This document shows, in pieces, positions 44,888 to 55,938 of a stretch of DNA of 64,000 bases. The position numbers and the translations under genes were made by a program. The stretch lies in contig OX637356.1 of assembly GCA_951799405.1 (NCBI GenBank), positions 11,679,229-11,743,228 on the forward strand, given 5' to 3'. The DNA comes from Agapetus fuscipes. Its lineage: Eukaryota; Arthropoda; Insecta; Trichoptera; Glossosomatidae. Under the pieces are notes generated by a model. It was given only the letters and a program-made list of their open reading frames with translations. It had not been told where the DNA came from and did no database searches. Each line of letters opens with the position of its first letter. Positions within the stretch are counted from its first letter, which is position 1.

Positions 44888-45150
44888 TGTTTTTTTTTTT
44901 TTTAAATAGATTTGTAAAGAAGATTGCAATTCACCAACCTATTCTGCCTGTCCAGGAACAGGTATTTATATCGTTAATTCATAATTCATTATTGTATATT
45001 TTAATGAATTATTAATTAATAATTACCCAATTACATCTGTTGAACCAGGATCAAAGTTATGGCCAAATGACCCAGGCGGAGATCGAACCAACGTTATTCT
45101 ATTCCAAATACGCTAGAAAGATCGGCCACTTGAACCGATCGGCCATAACA
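44888..45150 (-). repeat. SINE-3 copy
   Basis: Poly-T run, CAATTCACCAACCTATTCTG, then after an AT-rich insert TCTGTTGAACCAGGATCAAA and GAGATCGAACCAACGTTATT (B box inverted) to GATCGGCCATAACATCG. Confidence 0.85.
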
Positions 45151-45430
45151 TCGATATGACAATGATGATAGATTGACAAAGTTACATACAGAGGAAGTGT
45201 AAAAGGAAAAAGAGGTAAGATACGACCGAGAAAAGGATGGAGTGATAAGATTGAGGAGATTGTGAACAAATGAGATAACGAAATGGGTGTAAAAGAAGAA
45301 AATGTATGAAAAGGGTGATGGATATAAATTAATCGAAAGATGTAGGTATGTAAGGAGTGGAAGAAATGGAGGCAGCTTTACATAGGCTCTGGCCACACCT
45401 AGTGAAATGGCGACAGAGTTACAGTAACGG
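45150..45430 (+). pseudogene. LINE-B reverse-transcriptase C-terminal remnant and tail
   Basis: Broken frames show a RPRKGW-like basic motif (CGACCGAGAAAAGGATGGAG), then GGCGACAGAGTTACAGTAAC at the end. The same tail occurs at 9098, 16208, 43478, 56473 and 57815. Distinct from LINE-A. Confidence 0.7.
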
Positions 45431-45850
45431 ACCCATGGTCTATAATATCATTTATTTTCGCAACTTAGTGCAAAGCAATTTTCGCATAGTTATTTTTTTT
45501 AGACAGCAAAACAAGACATACCATAGACTCCAAGAAAATGAAAGATCAAACAATATTTCTCGTTCATATTTTAGGGAATAACGACGAGATGGATTCGATT
45601 CATTTCTCAGTCTATGCCAAACGAAATTGAGTTGAATGAACTTTGAACAATTTCGTTGCCTCATAAGAAGTGTGATTCGCATAGAAATCTAAGTTGGCAA
45701 TTCAGGATTTATTTAAAAATTGAGAAAATTGTGTGAAAAAACCAAAAATAAAATATTATTTGAACTTATTTAAATTAATTTAACAAATTTTAAAAAAAAC
45801 TTCTAGATTGGCGTCTGTTCTATACGTTTCGTTTTTAAGGAATTGCAGAA

Positions 45851-46098
45851 TGTTAATCTATAATCTAAGTTGCAAGGATATATTAACATTAAAAACTCGT
45901 ATCAAATGCATGTCCACAAACAGACACGTGGTGTAAGCTCGCGCTTACAAATGCTGAATGTGTTCTTACAAATTAAAACCAAACCTCAAATGAACCCTGC
46001 AGCTTTTGCCGACCTTCCCTGAAACAGGGGTGACATTGACAAGGTGAACCATTTTTTAAAGTATGGGTGGTCAGCCTCATATCAACGTATAACTCAAG
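45851..46098 (-). repeat. LINE-A 3' tail copy, deletion subtype
   Basis: TTAATCTATAATCTAAGTTG to CGTATAACTCAAGAA; lacks CATAAGCCC like 29651. Confidence 0.87.
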
Positions 46099-47200
46099 AA
46101 ATTAAGATGCTTAAATTATCACCCTCTTATGTGAATTAAAAATATTGTAAAGTAAAAGTTTTTTTTTGACGTGAAAAAAATCCATTATGATAAACTTTTT
46201 TTATCTTGAAAATAATTAAAATTAAATTGTTTTCATTTATCAGGTTGAAGTTTCATTGTTAAAAAGAGATAAATCATAAGTTTTAAAATAAGATTTTCTT
46301 TATTTATTTCAAAAGCAATTTATCATAAAATTTGATAACTTATCTTAGAATTAAATATTCTAAGATTTCTTTAAGTATATGCAATTTTCCATACTTCACA
46401 AATATAGTGGTTGTACTGATATATATGAGCGGTATGGAATCAAAAACGGCAATCTAGTTTTTTTTTTAAATGAATTAAATATATGGAAATGTTGAGAAAA
46501 TGATTTTCTGTGTTTATATATTGTAACAAATGTGTAGTTGTGTTTGTCTGTGTGAGTTAATAATTAAGTCTGTGAAGTCCCCCTAGAAATAAATATATGT
46601 TAGGTTCTTATAAGGATAATAATTTGCTAGAGATTGTTCGAGTGTTAGGTAGAATGTTCTGGCAAAAACTACCAAGTAGCATTTCTCCATGTTTCGAGAA
46701 TGATATTTATTCTGACTATAAAATAAGGACTAAAACCCTCTGTAGCTTGAGAAATCAACCGACCATTATATTGTGCATGTGTAAAGTGACTCGGTATGCG
46801 CCGAATCTGAAATCCTTTGTTTAAAATAAATCACCACAATTTTAATTTAAAAGAACCCGTGTAAAAACATAACAATACATCTACCTCTTGTTTGAAAAAA
46901 ATCTACATTTCCGCCTTTGATGATAAGCGATTCAAATATAATATTGGTATAAGGGTTGCGGTACTAAATCATAATTTGCGTTGACGCCCTCAAATAAATC
47001 GCATACGCGCGAAATAATATTCAAAAACGTAGACGTAGAATTTTCATATTTTTGCGACGAAAATCCTTGCAGAATGATGGACTATTTACAGTAAGTACTG
47101 CCAGTATGTAGAAAAGGGGAGTGCGTTTTATGGCTATACGATTGCTGAGAGATGTGGTGGCCACTCTGGTATTGGCCAACTTAGAAAAATGCTGTTGCAA

Positions 47201-47515
47201 CGCAACTTAGCTACACATATAGTGTAACTTCATGCCGCGCATGTGGCGAGTTGGACCTATTTATTTTTACAGGTAAGGGGGGCGGCCTTACGCCAACCAC
47301 TTTCAGTTGAAGTGGGGGTTTCCCAGCAACTGAGAGGGCTGGTACTCATTTTTTGAGTTAAACTTGTCGGTATTTAATTTGAGGTTTGAAAATTTATTTC
47401 ATTTCGTCTTTTCCGTTTCGGTGTTTAACTGAAGCGGGAAATCATTTCTGACACCCTCGGTGGGATTCGAACCCGAGTTCTCGGCATGGAATGCTAGCAC
47501 TATGAGCTATCGACC
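47201..47515 (-). repeat. SINE-1, near full length
   Basis: CGCAACTTAGCTACACATAT on the left to the tRNA-like head GGGATTCGAACCCGAGTTCT and GAGCTATCGACC on the right. CCAACCACTTTCAGTTGAAG inside. Confidence 0.92.
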
Positions 47516-47834
47516 TGACTGTGTGATTGTGTGATTATGCGTTTTGTGTCTGTGTGAGTCTGTACAGCCTCTAGATCAGGCTTGTCCAACATAGCCAACA
47601 TAGCCTTTTAACAGGCTTGCCTTTTAAATCTCATACAGCGTAAGATTGAAGGGAGAAAGAACTCAGGGACACCGAGGAACATTGTTGCTGAAAATCCTAC
47701 GACAAAGGTTCAACTTTCTTTCTCTCTACAGAGTCATTAAAAAAGAGGATTTTGAATCTCGCAGGAGTCTTTCGAAAAGACAAATTCATTTTTCAACCAA
47801 AAAAAAACTATTCTGCTCCCGAAGATGCCTCATT

Positions 47835-47905
47835 AGGCGAAAATATTCGAGCAAAAAAGAAATAAATAAGTGAATTAAAACTTTGTTTCCATTAGAATTT
47901 TTTAA
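47835..47905 (+). repeat. Hammerhead-like/AAAATGTTCGAGC repeat fragment
   Basis: CCGAAGATGCCTCATTAGGC then GAAAATATTCGAGC; the GCCT-CATT-AGGC hairpin and the flanks recur at 62775-62870 (there with CTGAAAA). Confidence 0.6.
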
Positions 47906-48107
47906 ATAATCAAAAAAAAAAACATTATTTTGAACAAAAAAAATATATTTGTGTACTCCTCCGGGAATCGATCCCACAGCGTTTCGATTACGAGTCCGTG
48001 TCGTTAACCATTAGAGTGAGTATGGACCGAATTTAACAAAAACGGATGAAAATCAATCAAGTTCCATTTTTTATGAAACAAGGACTAAAATCAATTGTAA
48101 AACTAAG

Positions 48108-48232
48108 CAGCTAACAGCCCTGCTATCAAGGATCAGGACATCAACCACCACATCACCAACACCTCTGCGGCACTACAACAAGTGTCATAGACCCCTCTGA
48201 AATCTAGGGAGTCTCCCGCACAGGATTATTTT
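48108..48232 (+). repeat. SINE-2 long-tail fragment
   Basis: CACCTCTGCGGCACTACAAC and GGGAGTCTCCCGCACAGGAT. Confidence 0.85.
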
Positions 48233-48532
48233 TAAAAAGTTTGCAAAATTAAGCCCAAGACAAAAACAGTGTATCGGTCAATACGGGATCACTCACCCCA
48301 CACATTGAAGTGAGGAAAAATTGAGCTAACATATTTTCTTGGGTCTGTCTCTTGTCTAAGGGATGGGACATGGAGTACATCTTATGGAAATGGGAGGTCT
48401 AGCTAGATATTGGCCTCAAGAGAAAAGCCAGTATGCGTGGCTCGTGGTGACAGGTTAGAACGGCACAGTGACAAAACGACACATGAAAGAACATCACATT
48501 TCTAAAACACAACATACCATAACATTTATTTT

Positions 48533-48607
48533 TCTTCCACACGCCATAAATGCGACTCATTCGGGGATAACGCTGTAAGAAGTTGCTCTTTACGTGCAGC
48601 TTAGTAG
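48533..48607 (+). repeat. SINE-1 3' fragment
   Basis: AAATGCGACTCATTCGGGGA and a diverged TAAGAAGTTGC end. Confidence 0.7.
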
Positions 48608-48637
48608 TTTTTTTTAAACTAATAATGATAATCCTGC

Positions 48638-48890
48638 TTGACTTATAGGTTGGTATGAGGCTAACCACCCATACTGTAAAAAATGGTTAACTTTGCCAAT
48701 GTCACTTCTGTTTCAGGAAAGGTCGGCAAAAGTTATAGCGCTTATATTCATTTCACGTTTGGATTTAATTTGTAAGTACAAATTCAGCATTAAGTTTGTA
48801 AGCGCGAACTACACGTGTCTGTTTGTGGGCATGCATTTGTTAATGAGTTTGAATGGTAATATATCTTTGCAACTTAGATTATATACAATC
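48638..48890 (+). repeat. LINE-A 3' tail copy
   Basis: TTGACTTATAGGTTGGTATG to TTTGCAACTTAGATTATATA. Confidence 0.88.
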
Positions 48891-49613
48891 GGGGGCGACA
48901 ATTTACTTTTTAGCTTCACCAATATTATATGCATGAGTTCCATTTTCTCATGTGTCACTTTTTTTTCATGCCGTTTATGGTGGTTTTATGATTTGTGATG
49001 TTATGTCATGTGATGTTATTTCATGTGCCGTTTATGGTATGTTCTGTTTTAGATATGTGACGTTTTGTCATTGTGATGTGCTTTCCTGTGATGTTGTGCC
49101 ATAGTCATGTTTTATCATGTGATGTAAGTACCTACTGTAATATTGATGTTCTGTCATGTGATGTGATGCACTGTCATGTGTCGTTTTGTCACTGTGTTGT
49201 TCTACCATAGAATCGTGGCTTCTACATGAAGGCTTAAAAGGTTCCACTTAGCTTGTAATGTAAATATGAAAGCACTTTTTTAAAGTAAGGACAAAGATAA
49301 TAGAGGGCATTTCTTGTAACTACATATGGAAGGTCAAGGGTCGTGTCAAAAAACTCGTAAAATAATGTTTGTGGTTTGATATGTTATTGATTTTTCCATC
49401 AATTTTTTGCAGTTTATCGACAGTTTCCCTAACTACATTGCATGTAGTAAAAAAATTAAATTTGATTAAATAACCAGTATTTGGGAAATTGAAATATATT
49501 GTAGGGTAAGTAAGCTTTTGAATTAGGTACTTATGGATTTTGTATATTTTGTAACAATGAAAAACACATGTCGGTATAGTGACGTTCCTTAGAAATTTTG
49601 GCTGTTTAGAAGT

Positions 49614-49970
49614 CTTATCTAATCTAATTTAATCTAAGTTGCAAAGAAATGTTACATTAGAGATTCACATTACATGCATTCTCACAACCAGACACGTACA
49701 AGTTCGCGCTTGCACATGCCTCATGTGAACCTACAGCATAAAAACCAAATCTCAAATGGATATACACCCTGCAACTCTTGCCGTCCTTCCCTGAGACAGG
49801 GGTGACATTGGCAAAGTGAACCATTTTTACAGCATGGATGGTCAGCCGCATACCAACCTATAAGTCAAGGAACACACACGACAAATTACATTTTATACAT
49901 CACTAAATAATAATATCCAAATACAAAATATCCATTTACAAATAAAAACAAATTCCAATTAAATAAATCA
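49614..49970 (-). repeat. LINE-A tail with 3' UTR
   Basis: TTATCTAATCTAATTTAATC to the tail start at 49872, then CACGACAAATTACATTTTAT and AAAACAAATTCCAATTAAAT: the same UTR as 56430-56600, inverted. Close to consensus. Confidence 0.92.
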
Positions 49971-50175
49971 AATCAAACAGACTTAGGTACAAAATATAAT
50001 GCAGGTATACAAAATACAATGCAATTTCAAAGAAATATATAAAAAACTTGAAAAGGAAAAATATTATGTTGGGGCTAAAAAATAATTCCTACTAGGTTAT
50101 ACTTACTTGGGTTTACAGAAATATAGTATTTATTAAAAAGTATTTCATAAGTTCAACTATTTTTCTTTTAGTTTT

Positions 50176-50664
50176 TCGGTCCGTAGTTCAGTGCTAACAC
50201 TTTGGACTCTGAATGGAAGGTTGTGGGTTCGAATCCCGGCGGATCACAAAAAAAATACCATTTATATTTTCAAATTTGCTCTTCGCCGGGTTGAAAAATT
50301 CATAAACCTTTACCAATGAACGGTCACCAAAGGTCCATCCAGCCTTACAGCAACTGGGTCTTGCTTGAGATTTGTCGCTTTGTAGCGACGACGACCGCAA
50401 GCTCGTAAAAAGGTCGATAGCTCAATCGGTAGAATGCTTGCATTCCATGCCGAGAGCAAGGGTTCGATCTCAAGGTTTACTCAGCCTTCACAAGAAATGA
50501 GAACCAGCCCCCCCGGGAGCTGGGAAATCCCCACTTGAAAGTGGCTAGTGTAAGGCCGGCCCCATTTCCCGAAAAAATAAATAGGTCCCGAATCGCCACA
50601 TGCGACCCCTTCGGGGATAACGCAGGCAAGAAGCTACACTATATGTGTAGCTTAGTTGCGTTTT
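50176..50664 (+). repeat. SINE-2/SINE-1 dimer
   Basis: SINE-2 head TTCGGTCCGTAGTTCAGTGC and B box GGGTTCGAATCCCGGCGG; the body ends CGCAAGCTCGTAAAAA; SINE-1 head GGTCGATAGCTCAATCGGTA follows at once and runs to TGTGTAGCTTAGTTGCG plus T-rich end. Same junction as 42620-43122. Confidence 0.93.
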
Positions 50665-50818
50665 TTTTCAAAGTATTTATTCAGGATTTGTTTACGGAAT
50701 CAAAAATAATAATCTGGTTATGATGTATTTTTTTGAAATACATTCTTTTTATTAAAACAATACGTCATCTATATTTTTTTATTCAAAGCTTTATAAAGAA
50801 CTAAGCAAAGATACGAAC

Positions 50819-51005
50819 CATATCGTCGCCATCTGCAAAATCACAGCCGAGGCGAAACTTCAGCACATTCTGCGGGTTGTCAGAATCCACGAGGTCTTCC
50901 AGTGTTTGCGCCAACACGACAGAAACATGGGTTCGGTTCACGTCTCGGTAAGTGAAGAAATGCGCGTCCTCTTCTTTATCGACCGGTTGCAGGCTGAGAT
51001 TGCGT
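50819..51005 (-). CDS. Cad89D: Cadherin exon 2: body of EC1
   Basis: Acceptor CCCCAG and donor GTTCGT (atypical +3 to +5); phase 2 in, 0 out. The first base completes the Arg codon left by exon 1. It encodes LSLQPVDKEEDAHFFTYRDV, then an NRTH N-glycosylation sequon, LEDLVDSDNPQNVLKFRL and GCDFADGDDM. The cysteine matches the second EC1 cysteine of the PCDH15 class. The exon is relatively GC-rich compared with the surrounding intron. Confidence 0.92.
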
Positions 51006-51166
51006 CTGGGGAGAAAGAAAGATACATTATGGTTTGCGTCTTGGGTGGCTTTGTTGTGTACTCCCTAGATGTCAGTGCACATTAAAAATCAAATTTTGTA
51101 AAGAGAAAATAGTGATTTTGACAAAAATTGAATAATTTAGGTATTTAAATACTGATAACGGTCGTT

Positions 51167-51262
51167 AGACATTTAATAGAATGAAGAAAACGGATATTAC
51201 TGACCGTGCAAAAGAGAAGAACGATTTTCTCTACGTTTCGTCGGAGTCATATCCGACGATTT
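51167..51262 (-). repeat. Hammerhead-repeat fragment, lacking CTGANGA
   Basis: Minus strand: GTCGGATATGACTCCGACGA hairpin, AACGTAGAGAAAATCG, then CACGGTCAGTAATATCCG. The element matches 41875-41957 but the conserved CTGAGGA is replaced. Confidence 0.65.
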
Positions 51263-52646
51263 CACAAAAATACATAATATCGTCCTTCTGTACAACTGGG
51301 GCTATTGCGACATCTATAGATGCATGACCGAAGGTTAATAAAAGTACCTACAACCTTCGGCCTCGATCAAAAAACAATAATTCAACAGTTCGTGCAGGCT
51401 CCTGTCACTGGGAACTAATGAACCAGCATTCTAAAATGAAATATGATTTCAAGCAGAAACTCATAGAGATATTGCCTTGACAGTTGTCTCTGTCTGACAC
51501 ATATGCTTCAAATTCACGCCCTGATCCCAAACGAGAAAGATATATTTTGTAAGCTTCTTTTACATGCAAACTTTCAAAAAAATACGCTAGATGGCAAGTA
51601 ATCATTAAAGTGAGGGTAGGTAGCTTTTTTTGAAATTCAAATTTTGTTCCAATCAAAACATGTGACAGTAGAAATTTGTTGTATGTGTTTAATGGCGTCT
51701 GCTGAAAAAAATGACAAAAGTAACCTTTTGTTCTTCAAACAATTACGGAAAAAATGCACTATTTCATTCAGTGATTGGACATGTTTATGAAGTGTTTCAT
51801 TTTTACAAGAACTGAGTCTACCGTTAGCGGTATTGGAAATCCAAGTAAGTTGCAGTTTATTTTATATTTTTTAATATGCATGTAATCTGTCATCGATTTT
51901 GTAAAATGTTTAAGAAATAACGTTTGGTCGACACTTAATTTTGAAAAACGCTTGTATTTAACACCATTGCTTGGATTCAATTGTCATGGACGGTGTCAGA
52001 TAGTATTTTCCGTTTTGGTATTTTTGTCTTATTTAAATCTTAGTACCAGCAAGTTTATTAGCCTTCATAAGAAATGTGAAAAGTTTTTATGGGAGCAAGG
52101 AAACTTCCATTGAATTTCACATCGATGAGATTAGCAAAAACAATATTATCTTAGACCTTCCTTCTTTCTTGCAAATTTTGAACCCATAAACTAATTCTTT
52201 TTTTTTATTTATGTTTCAGAAATCGATTCTTCCGATTCCCACAATTTTCATCATACTACCAGTCAGTTACTGAAAACGACCAACCCCATAAAAATACCAC
52301 CACGCCGTGAAAGCGAAACGTCGGCAGATAAAAAAGTTGCAAATGGACCATGGTCTGACCTGCAATAACACAAAAGGAATACATCAGATAAAACAGATCA
52401 TGAAAGTGAATGTGAAAGTGTAAAATTTTATTTAAAAACTGTTTGGTTTTACGACGAGTTATTAGGTTAAATGGAAACTATGGGTAAAACCATAAATAGG
52501 TTAGAAATTCAACTATGTAAGTTAAATAGTTTGATTATTATAATGAGAAAACATTGAACTATTTTCTCCAAAAGACATAAAAATAATTGTTTCAACTTTA
52601 TACCATAATATTTTATTCAATTTATTCTTCATAGGCAAAAAAAAAA

Positions 52647-52965
52647 CGCAACTAAGCTACACATATAGTGTAACATCTTGCCGCGTTATCCCCAAAGGGC
52701 TCGCATGTGGCGAGTGGAACCTATTTATTTTTACAGGTAAGGGGGTCGGCCTTACGCCAACCTCTTCAGTTGAAGTGGGGGTTTCCCAGCTCCCGAGAGG
52801 CTGGTTCTCATTTCTGGTTAAGGCTGAGTAAACCTTGCCGGTATTTTGATTTGAGGTTTGAAATAAACACCGAAACGGATAATCATTTCTGACACCCTGC
52901 CTCGGTGGGATTCGAACCCCAGCTCACGGCATGAAATGCAAGCACTCTACGAACTGAGCTATCTA
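52647..52965 (-). repeat. SINE-1, full length
   Basis: A run of A, then CGCAACTAAGCTACACATAT at left; at right the tRNA-like head: GGGATTCGAACCCCAGCTCA (B box inverted) and CGAACTGAGCTATC (A box inverted). The best complete SINE-1. Confidence 0.94.
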
Positions 52966-53011
52966 AAATATTATGTATTAATGTTATCACGTATCAATAA
53001 CAATAATGTAT

Positions 53012-53232
53012 CACCCATAGTGTAAAAAATGGTTCACTTTGCCAATGTCACCTCTGTTTCAGGGAAGGTCGGCAAGAGTTGCAGGGCTTATGTTCACTTG
53101 AGATTGGGTTTTTAGATTGTAGGTCCACATGCGGCATGTGTTAGCGCGAAATGGTACATGTCTGCTTGTGGGAATTCGTTTAATATGAATCTTAAATGGT
53201 ACATATCTTTGCAGCTTAGATTTAGATTTTAG
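53012..53232 (+). repeat. LINE-A 3' tail, 5'-truncated
   Basis: CACCCATAGTGTAAAAAATG to TTTGCAGCTTAGATTTAGAT. Confidence 0.88.
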
Positions 53233-53530
53233 AATGTACAAGCTTTATTTCATTGTAAATTTGTATTATAATTCACTCCTTAAAATGTTAATAAAAAATA
53301 TATCTATGTAATAAAACGTTGATTTTCTTGTGAAATAAGTATGGCAGAAACAAAAAATATATTTTTTAAGAAGAAGAAGTCCCCAGGGGGGGTTTGTACA
53401 AAAACCTTACGCCCCGAAGTATAGATGACTCTTTTTACTATTTCCATATACCTTGTTTTTCCTACATAATGCACTGAAACAGGGTTCAGTGGCACATCTA
53501 TAATACGTAGTATTATAGTATACTTATCCA

Positions 53531-53660
53531 TGAGTTCGTGGTTCTTCTTTGTAGAAGACACACGTCGCCTGAGGACGTCGGATATGACTCCGATGAAGCG
53601 TAGAGAAAATCGTTTTTCTCTTTTGCACGGTCAGTAATATCCGTTTTTTTCATTCCATAA
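53531..53660 (+). mobile_element. Hammerhead-like repeat (Penelope-like element candidate)
   Basis: TTCGTGGTTCTTCTTTGTAG, CTGAGGA (53569-53575), a GTCGGA-TATGAC-TCCGAT hairpin, GAAGCG, then CACGGTCAGTAATATCCG. Shares its order with 41830-41957. Confidence 0.6.
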
Positions 53661-54186
53661 AAGGTACTTAAATAATTATTTGTATTTTAAAATAACATTT
53701 TGTACACGATTAGAAATAACAAAACAAAAAAATATAGAATTCTCAGGACATTCACTATTATATCATACAAATATCTTTTTGAGAAAACTTAACGGTAATT
53801 ACATACTTATTTATGATTTTTTTTTTATATAAAATTAGTTAGTTGACTTTGTTCAGTAAATAATTAAGTATTTATATAAAACACAATAGATTTTTATTGA
53901 ATCGCATTTTTTCTTACAAATTACATACCTACACACAGAATCCTGAGAAACATCCATCCTAGTCATTTTGATTGCAACACGGCAACAACAGTTATGTTAT
54001 GGCATTATCTTATTGTGTTCCATCAAATACAATAATACAGGCAGAATTGCACCTGGCCGTGGGTCTCATGCAACTGCATGCATTTGACCTTAACACTAAC
54101 AATACATGAAAACAGAGGAAATATTTCTTGATGCCAGATTACACGTTGTAGGTACCTACCAATTTCTTATTTTATCAAATTGATAC

Positions 54187-54440
54187 TGATTTATAGGTTG
54201 GTATGAGGCTGACCACCCATACTGTAAAAAAATGGTTCACTTTACCAATGTCACCCCTGTTTCAGGGAAGGTCGACAAGAGTTGCAGGGCTTATTTTCAT
54301 TTGAGATTAGGTTTTTTATACTGTAGGTCCACATGCGGCATGTGTGGCGAAATTATGCGTGTCTGCTTGTGGGAATGCATTTAATATGAATCTCAAATAT
54401 ACATATCTTTGCAGCTTAGATTTACATTTAGATTTAGATA
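54187..54440 (+). repeat. LINE-A 3' tail copy
   Basis: ACTGATTTATAGGTTGGTAT to AGATTTACATTTAGATTTAG. Confidence 0.87.
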
Positions 54441-54458
54441 CTGATTGTGCTCTTTGCT

Positions 54459-54885
54459 TAACTAAGCTGCACGTACTATGTAACTTCTTAACGCGTTGTC
54501 CCAGAAGGGATCGCATGTGGCATGTGGAATATATTGCCGACTTGGGCTGGAAGTCTCATCCCCACGGTAATTTTTGCCTACCGAATATCGGTAATATTTG
54601 TATGGAGACCTGCAATCCAAGATGACCGCAAGTGAACAGATGATTAGTCTTCATACAAATATTACCGATATTCGGTGGGTTAGAATTTCCGTGATGATGA
54701 GACTTCCAGCCCTGTTCAGTTGAAGTGGGGGTTTCCCATTTCATATGAGACCTAACAAGCTCTGCTGGTATTAGGATAAGAAATAAGCACCTTAACAAGA
54801 TGCAATATCTAAGAACTTTGACGAGGATTGGACCCTAGTCCTTCAGTATTGACCGCAACGCTCTAATAACTGAACTATGGACCGC
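54459..54885 (-). repeat. SINE-1 split by fold-back M1
   Basis: 54459-54541 carries AACTAAGCTGCACGTACTAT and the diverged GCGTTGTCCCAGAAGGG part; after the MITE, TTCAGTTGAAGTGGGGGTTT resumes at 54714 and runs to a decayed head at 54885 (CTGAACTATGGACC). Confidence 0.85.
54542..54713. mobile_element. Fold-back MITE, family M1, intact
   Basis: TTGGGCTGGAAGTCTCATCC and GATGAGACTTCCAGCCCTG are its ends; inner TATCGGTAATATTTGTATGG pairs with CATACAAATATTACCGATAT. It sits inside a SINE-1. Confidence 0.92.
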
Positions 54886-55938
54886 ACTACGAAGAAATTT
54901 CACCTTTTGTGCAATACACCTGGTCCTACTTTACCATGAAGTTGTTTTTATTATTCACTTACAAAATTGCCGAATCCAATGGCTGGGACACTGTCAGAAT
55001 AATAAATACTGCATCTATCTTTAAAGAGGTTGCTAAAAAAGGGGGCTATTTCTAACCGAGTCTCCCATTAGTTGGGTTTACCTCTACAAAATGTGACTAT
55101 AAGCTCTCTTCTTTCTTCTACTTCCTGCAACACCTTTTCGTTGGACTTCCTTTCAACCCAAGATGTCTTTGTCATCTTCCTCCAACTTCACATCTCAAAT
55201 TCCTCTAGGCGGTCTCTTTCGTATTTCTAGACGATCCAGGTTTTGCAGGCTGCATTGCAGCTATGGAAACAAAATGCTGCAAGAAAAACCTTGATGATAA
55301 TGGTAATGAATAATTTTTTCCTTATACTTAGGTTGTTTATCATCTATTAACCCTTATTCACACGGTCCAGTTATGGTCCGGGTACGTTTGCTAAATGTAT
55401 GGGATCGCCGGATACCCGTGTGAAAGCTAACATATTATTATACATCTCCATACCGTTCCACCAGTGCTTGTTTCGCTAATCTACAATGTGACAATGTTAC
55501 AATGATGTCCTTATCTTAAACGAGGTATCTGTTTTGAACTGACAAACACGTTCTTTCAGAAGCAAAATAGTTTTCTGAAATACCTCACAATTTCAATTAA
55601 TGCAAAATAAACAGATGTCGCTGCTCCACAAGACAACTCATACGCAGAGTGTCATCATTTTTCACATTTAACCTCCGAGTGTACGTACATACATTTTCAT
55701 CAAAGTTTTTATCAAGATCATATTCATCATTGCACTTCCACGCTGAAGGAGCCCGTCGTAGACATGGGCCAAAATTTCCGGAAGCTCCCTCTCCCATAGA
55801 CCAACAACAGATCCCGGAAAACATCTCTCCGGAATTGTCGGTTTACACCTGCTTCGAAACTAAAGCCGTGTTTAGGAGACTTGACACATACAGAAGAGGA
55901 TAATGAACCAAAACTTTATTACACACTTTTATTTTATT

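Larger units (their letters stand above)
48400..49250. repeat. Inverted TGTCATGTGATG minisatellite arms
   Basis: 48955-49210 is a run of degenerate GATGTTATGTCATGT-like units. Its end CATGTGTCGTTTTGTCACTG has an inverted partner CAGTGACAAAACGACACATG at 48468-48487. A LINE-A tail and a SINE-1 piece lie between the arms. Confidence 0.75.
43773..50818 (-). other. Intron 2
   Basis: About 7 kb with SINE-3, LINE-B, LINE-A, SINE-1 and SINE-2 copies listed separately. Portions 43870-44880, 46100-47200 and 48240-48530 show no recognised coding content. An AT-rich frame at 46597-46824 is not similar to anything I know. Confidence 0.7.

Noticed and set aside
44600..44929. 109-residue minus-strand frame in intron 2
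   Set aside because: Starts in a poly-T tract and has no cadherin or other motif.
50177..50260. tRNA gene candidates (A and B boxes at 50177, 10440-10508, 37423, 52900)
   Set aside because: Only the head folds loosely; each continues into a shared body and tail of a SINE, and no anticodon arm can be placed convincingly.
55649..55903. Plus- and minus-strand frames of 75-84 residues
   Set aside because: No recognisable domain, no splice context, overlapping frames on both strands, adjacent to LINE insertion target.
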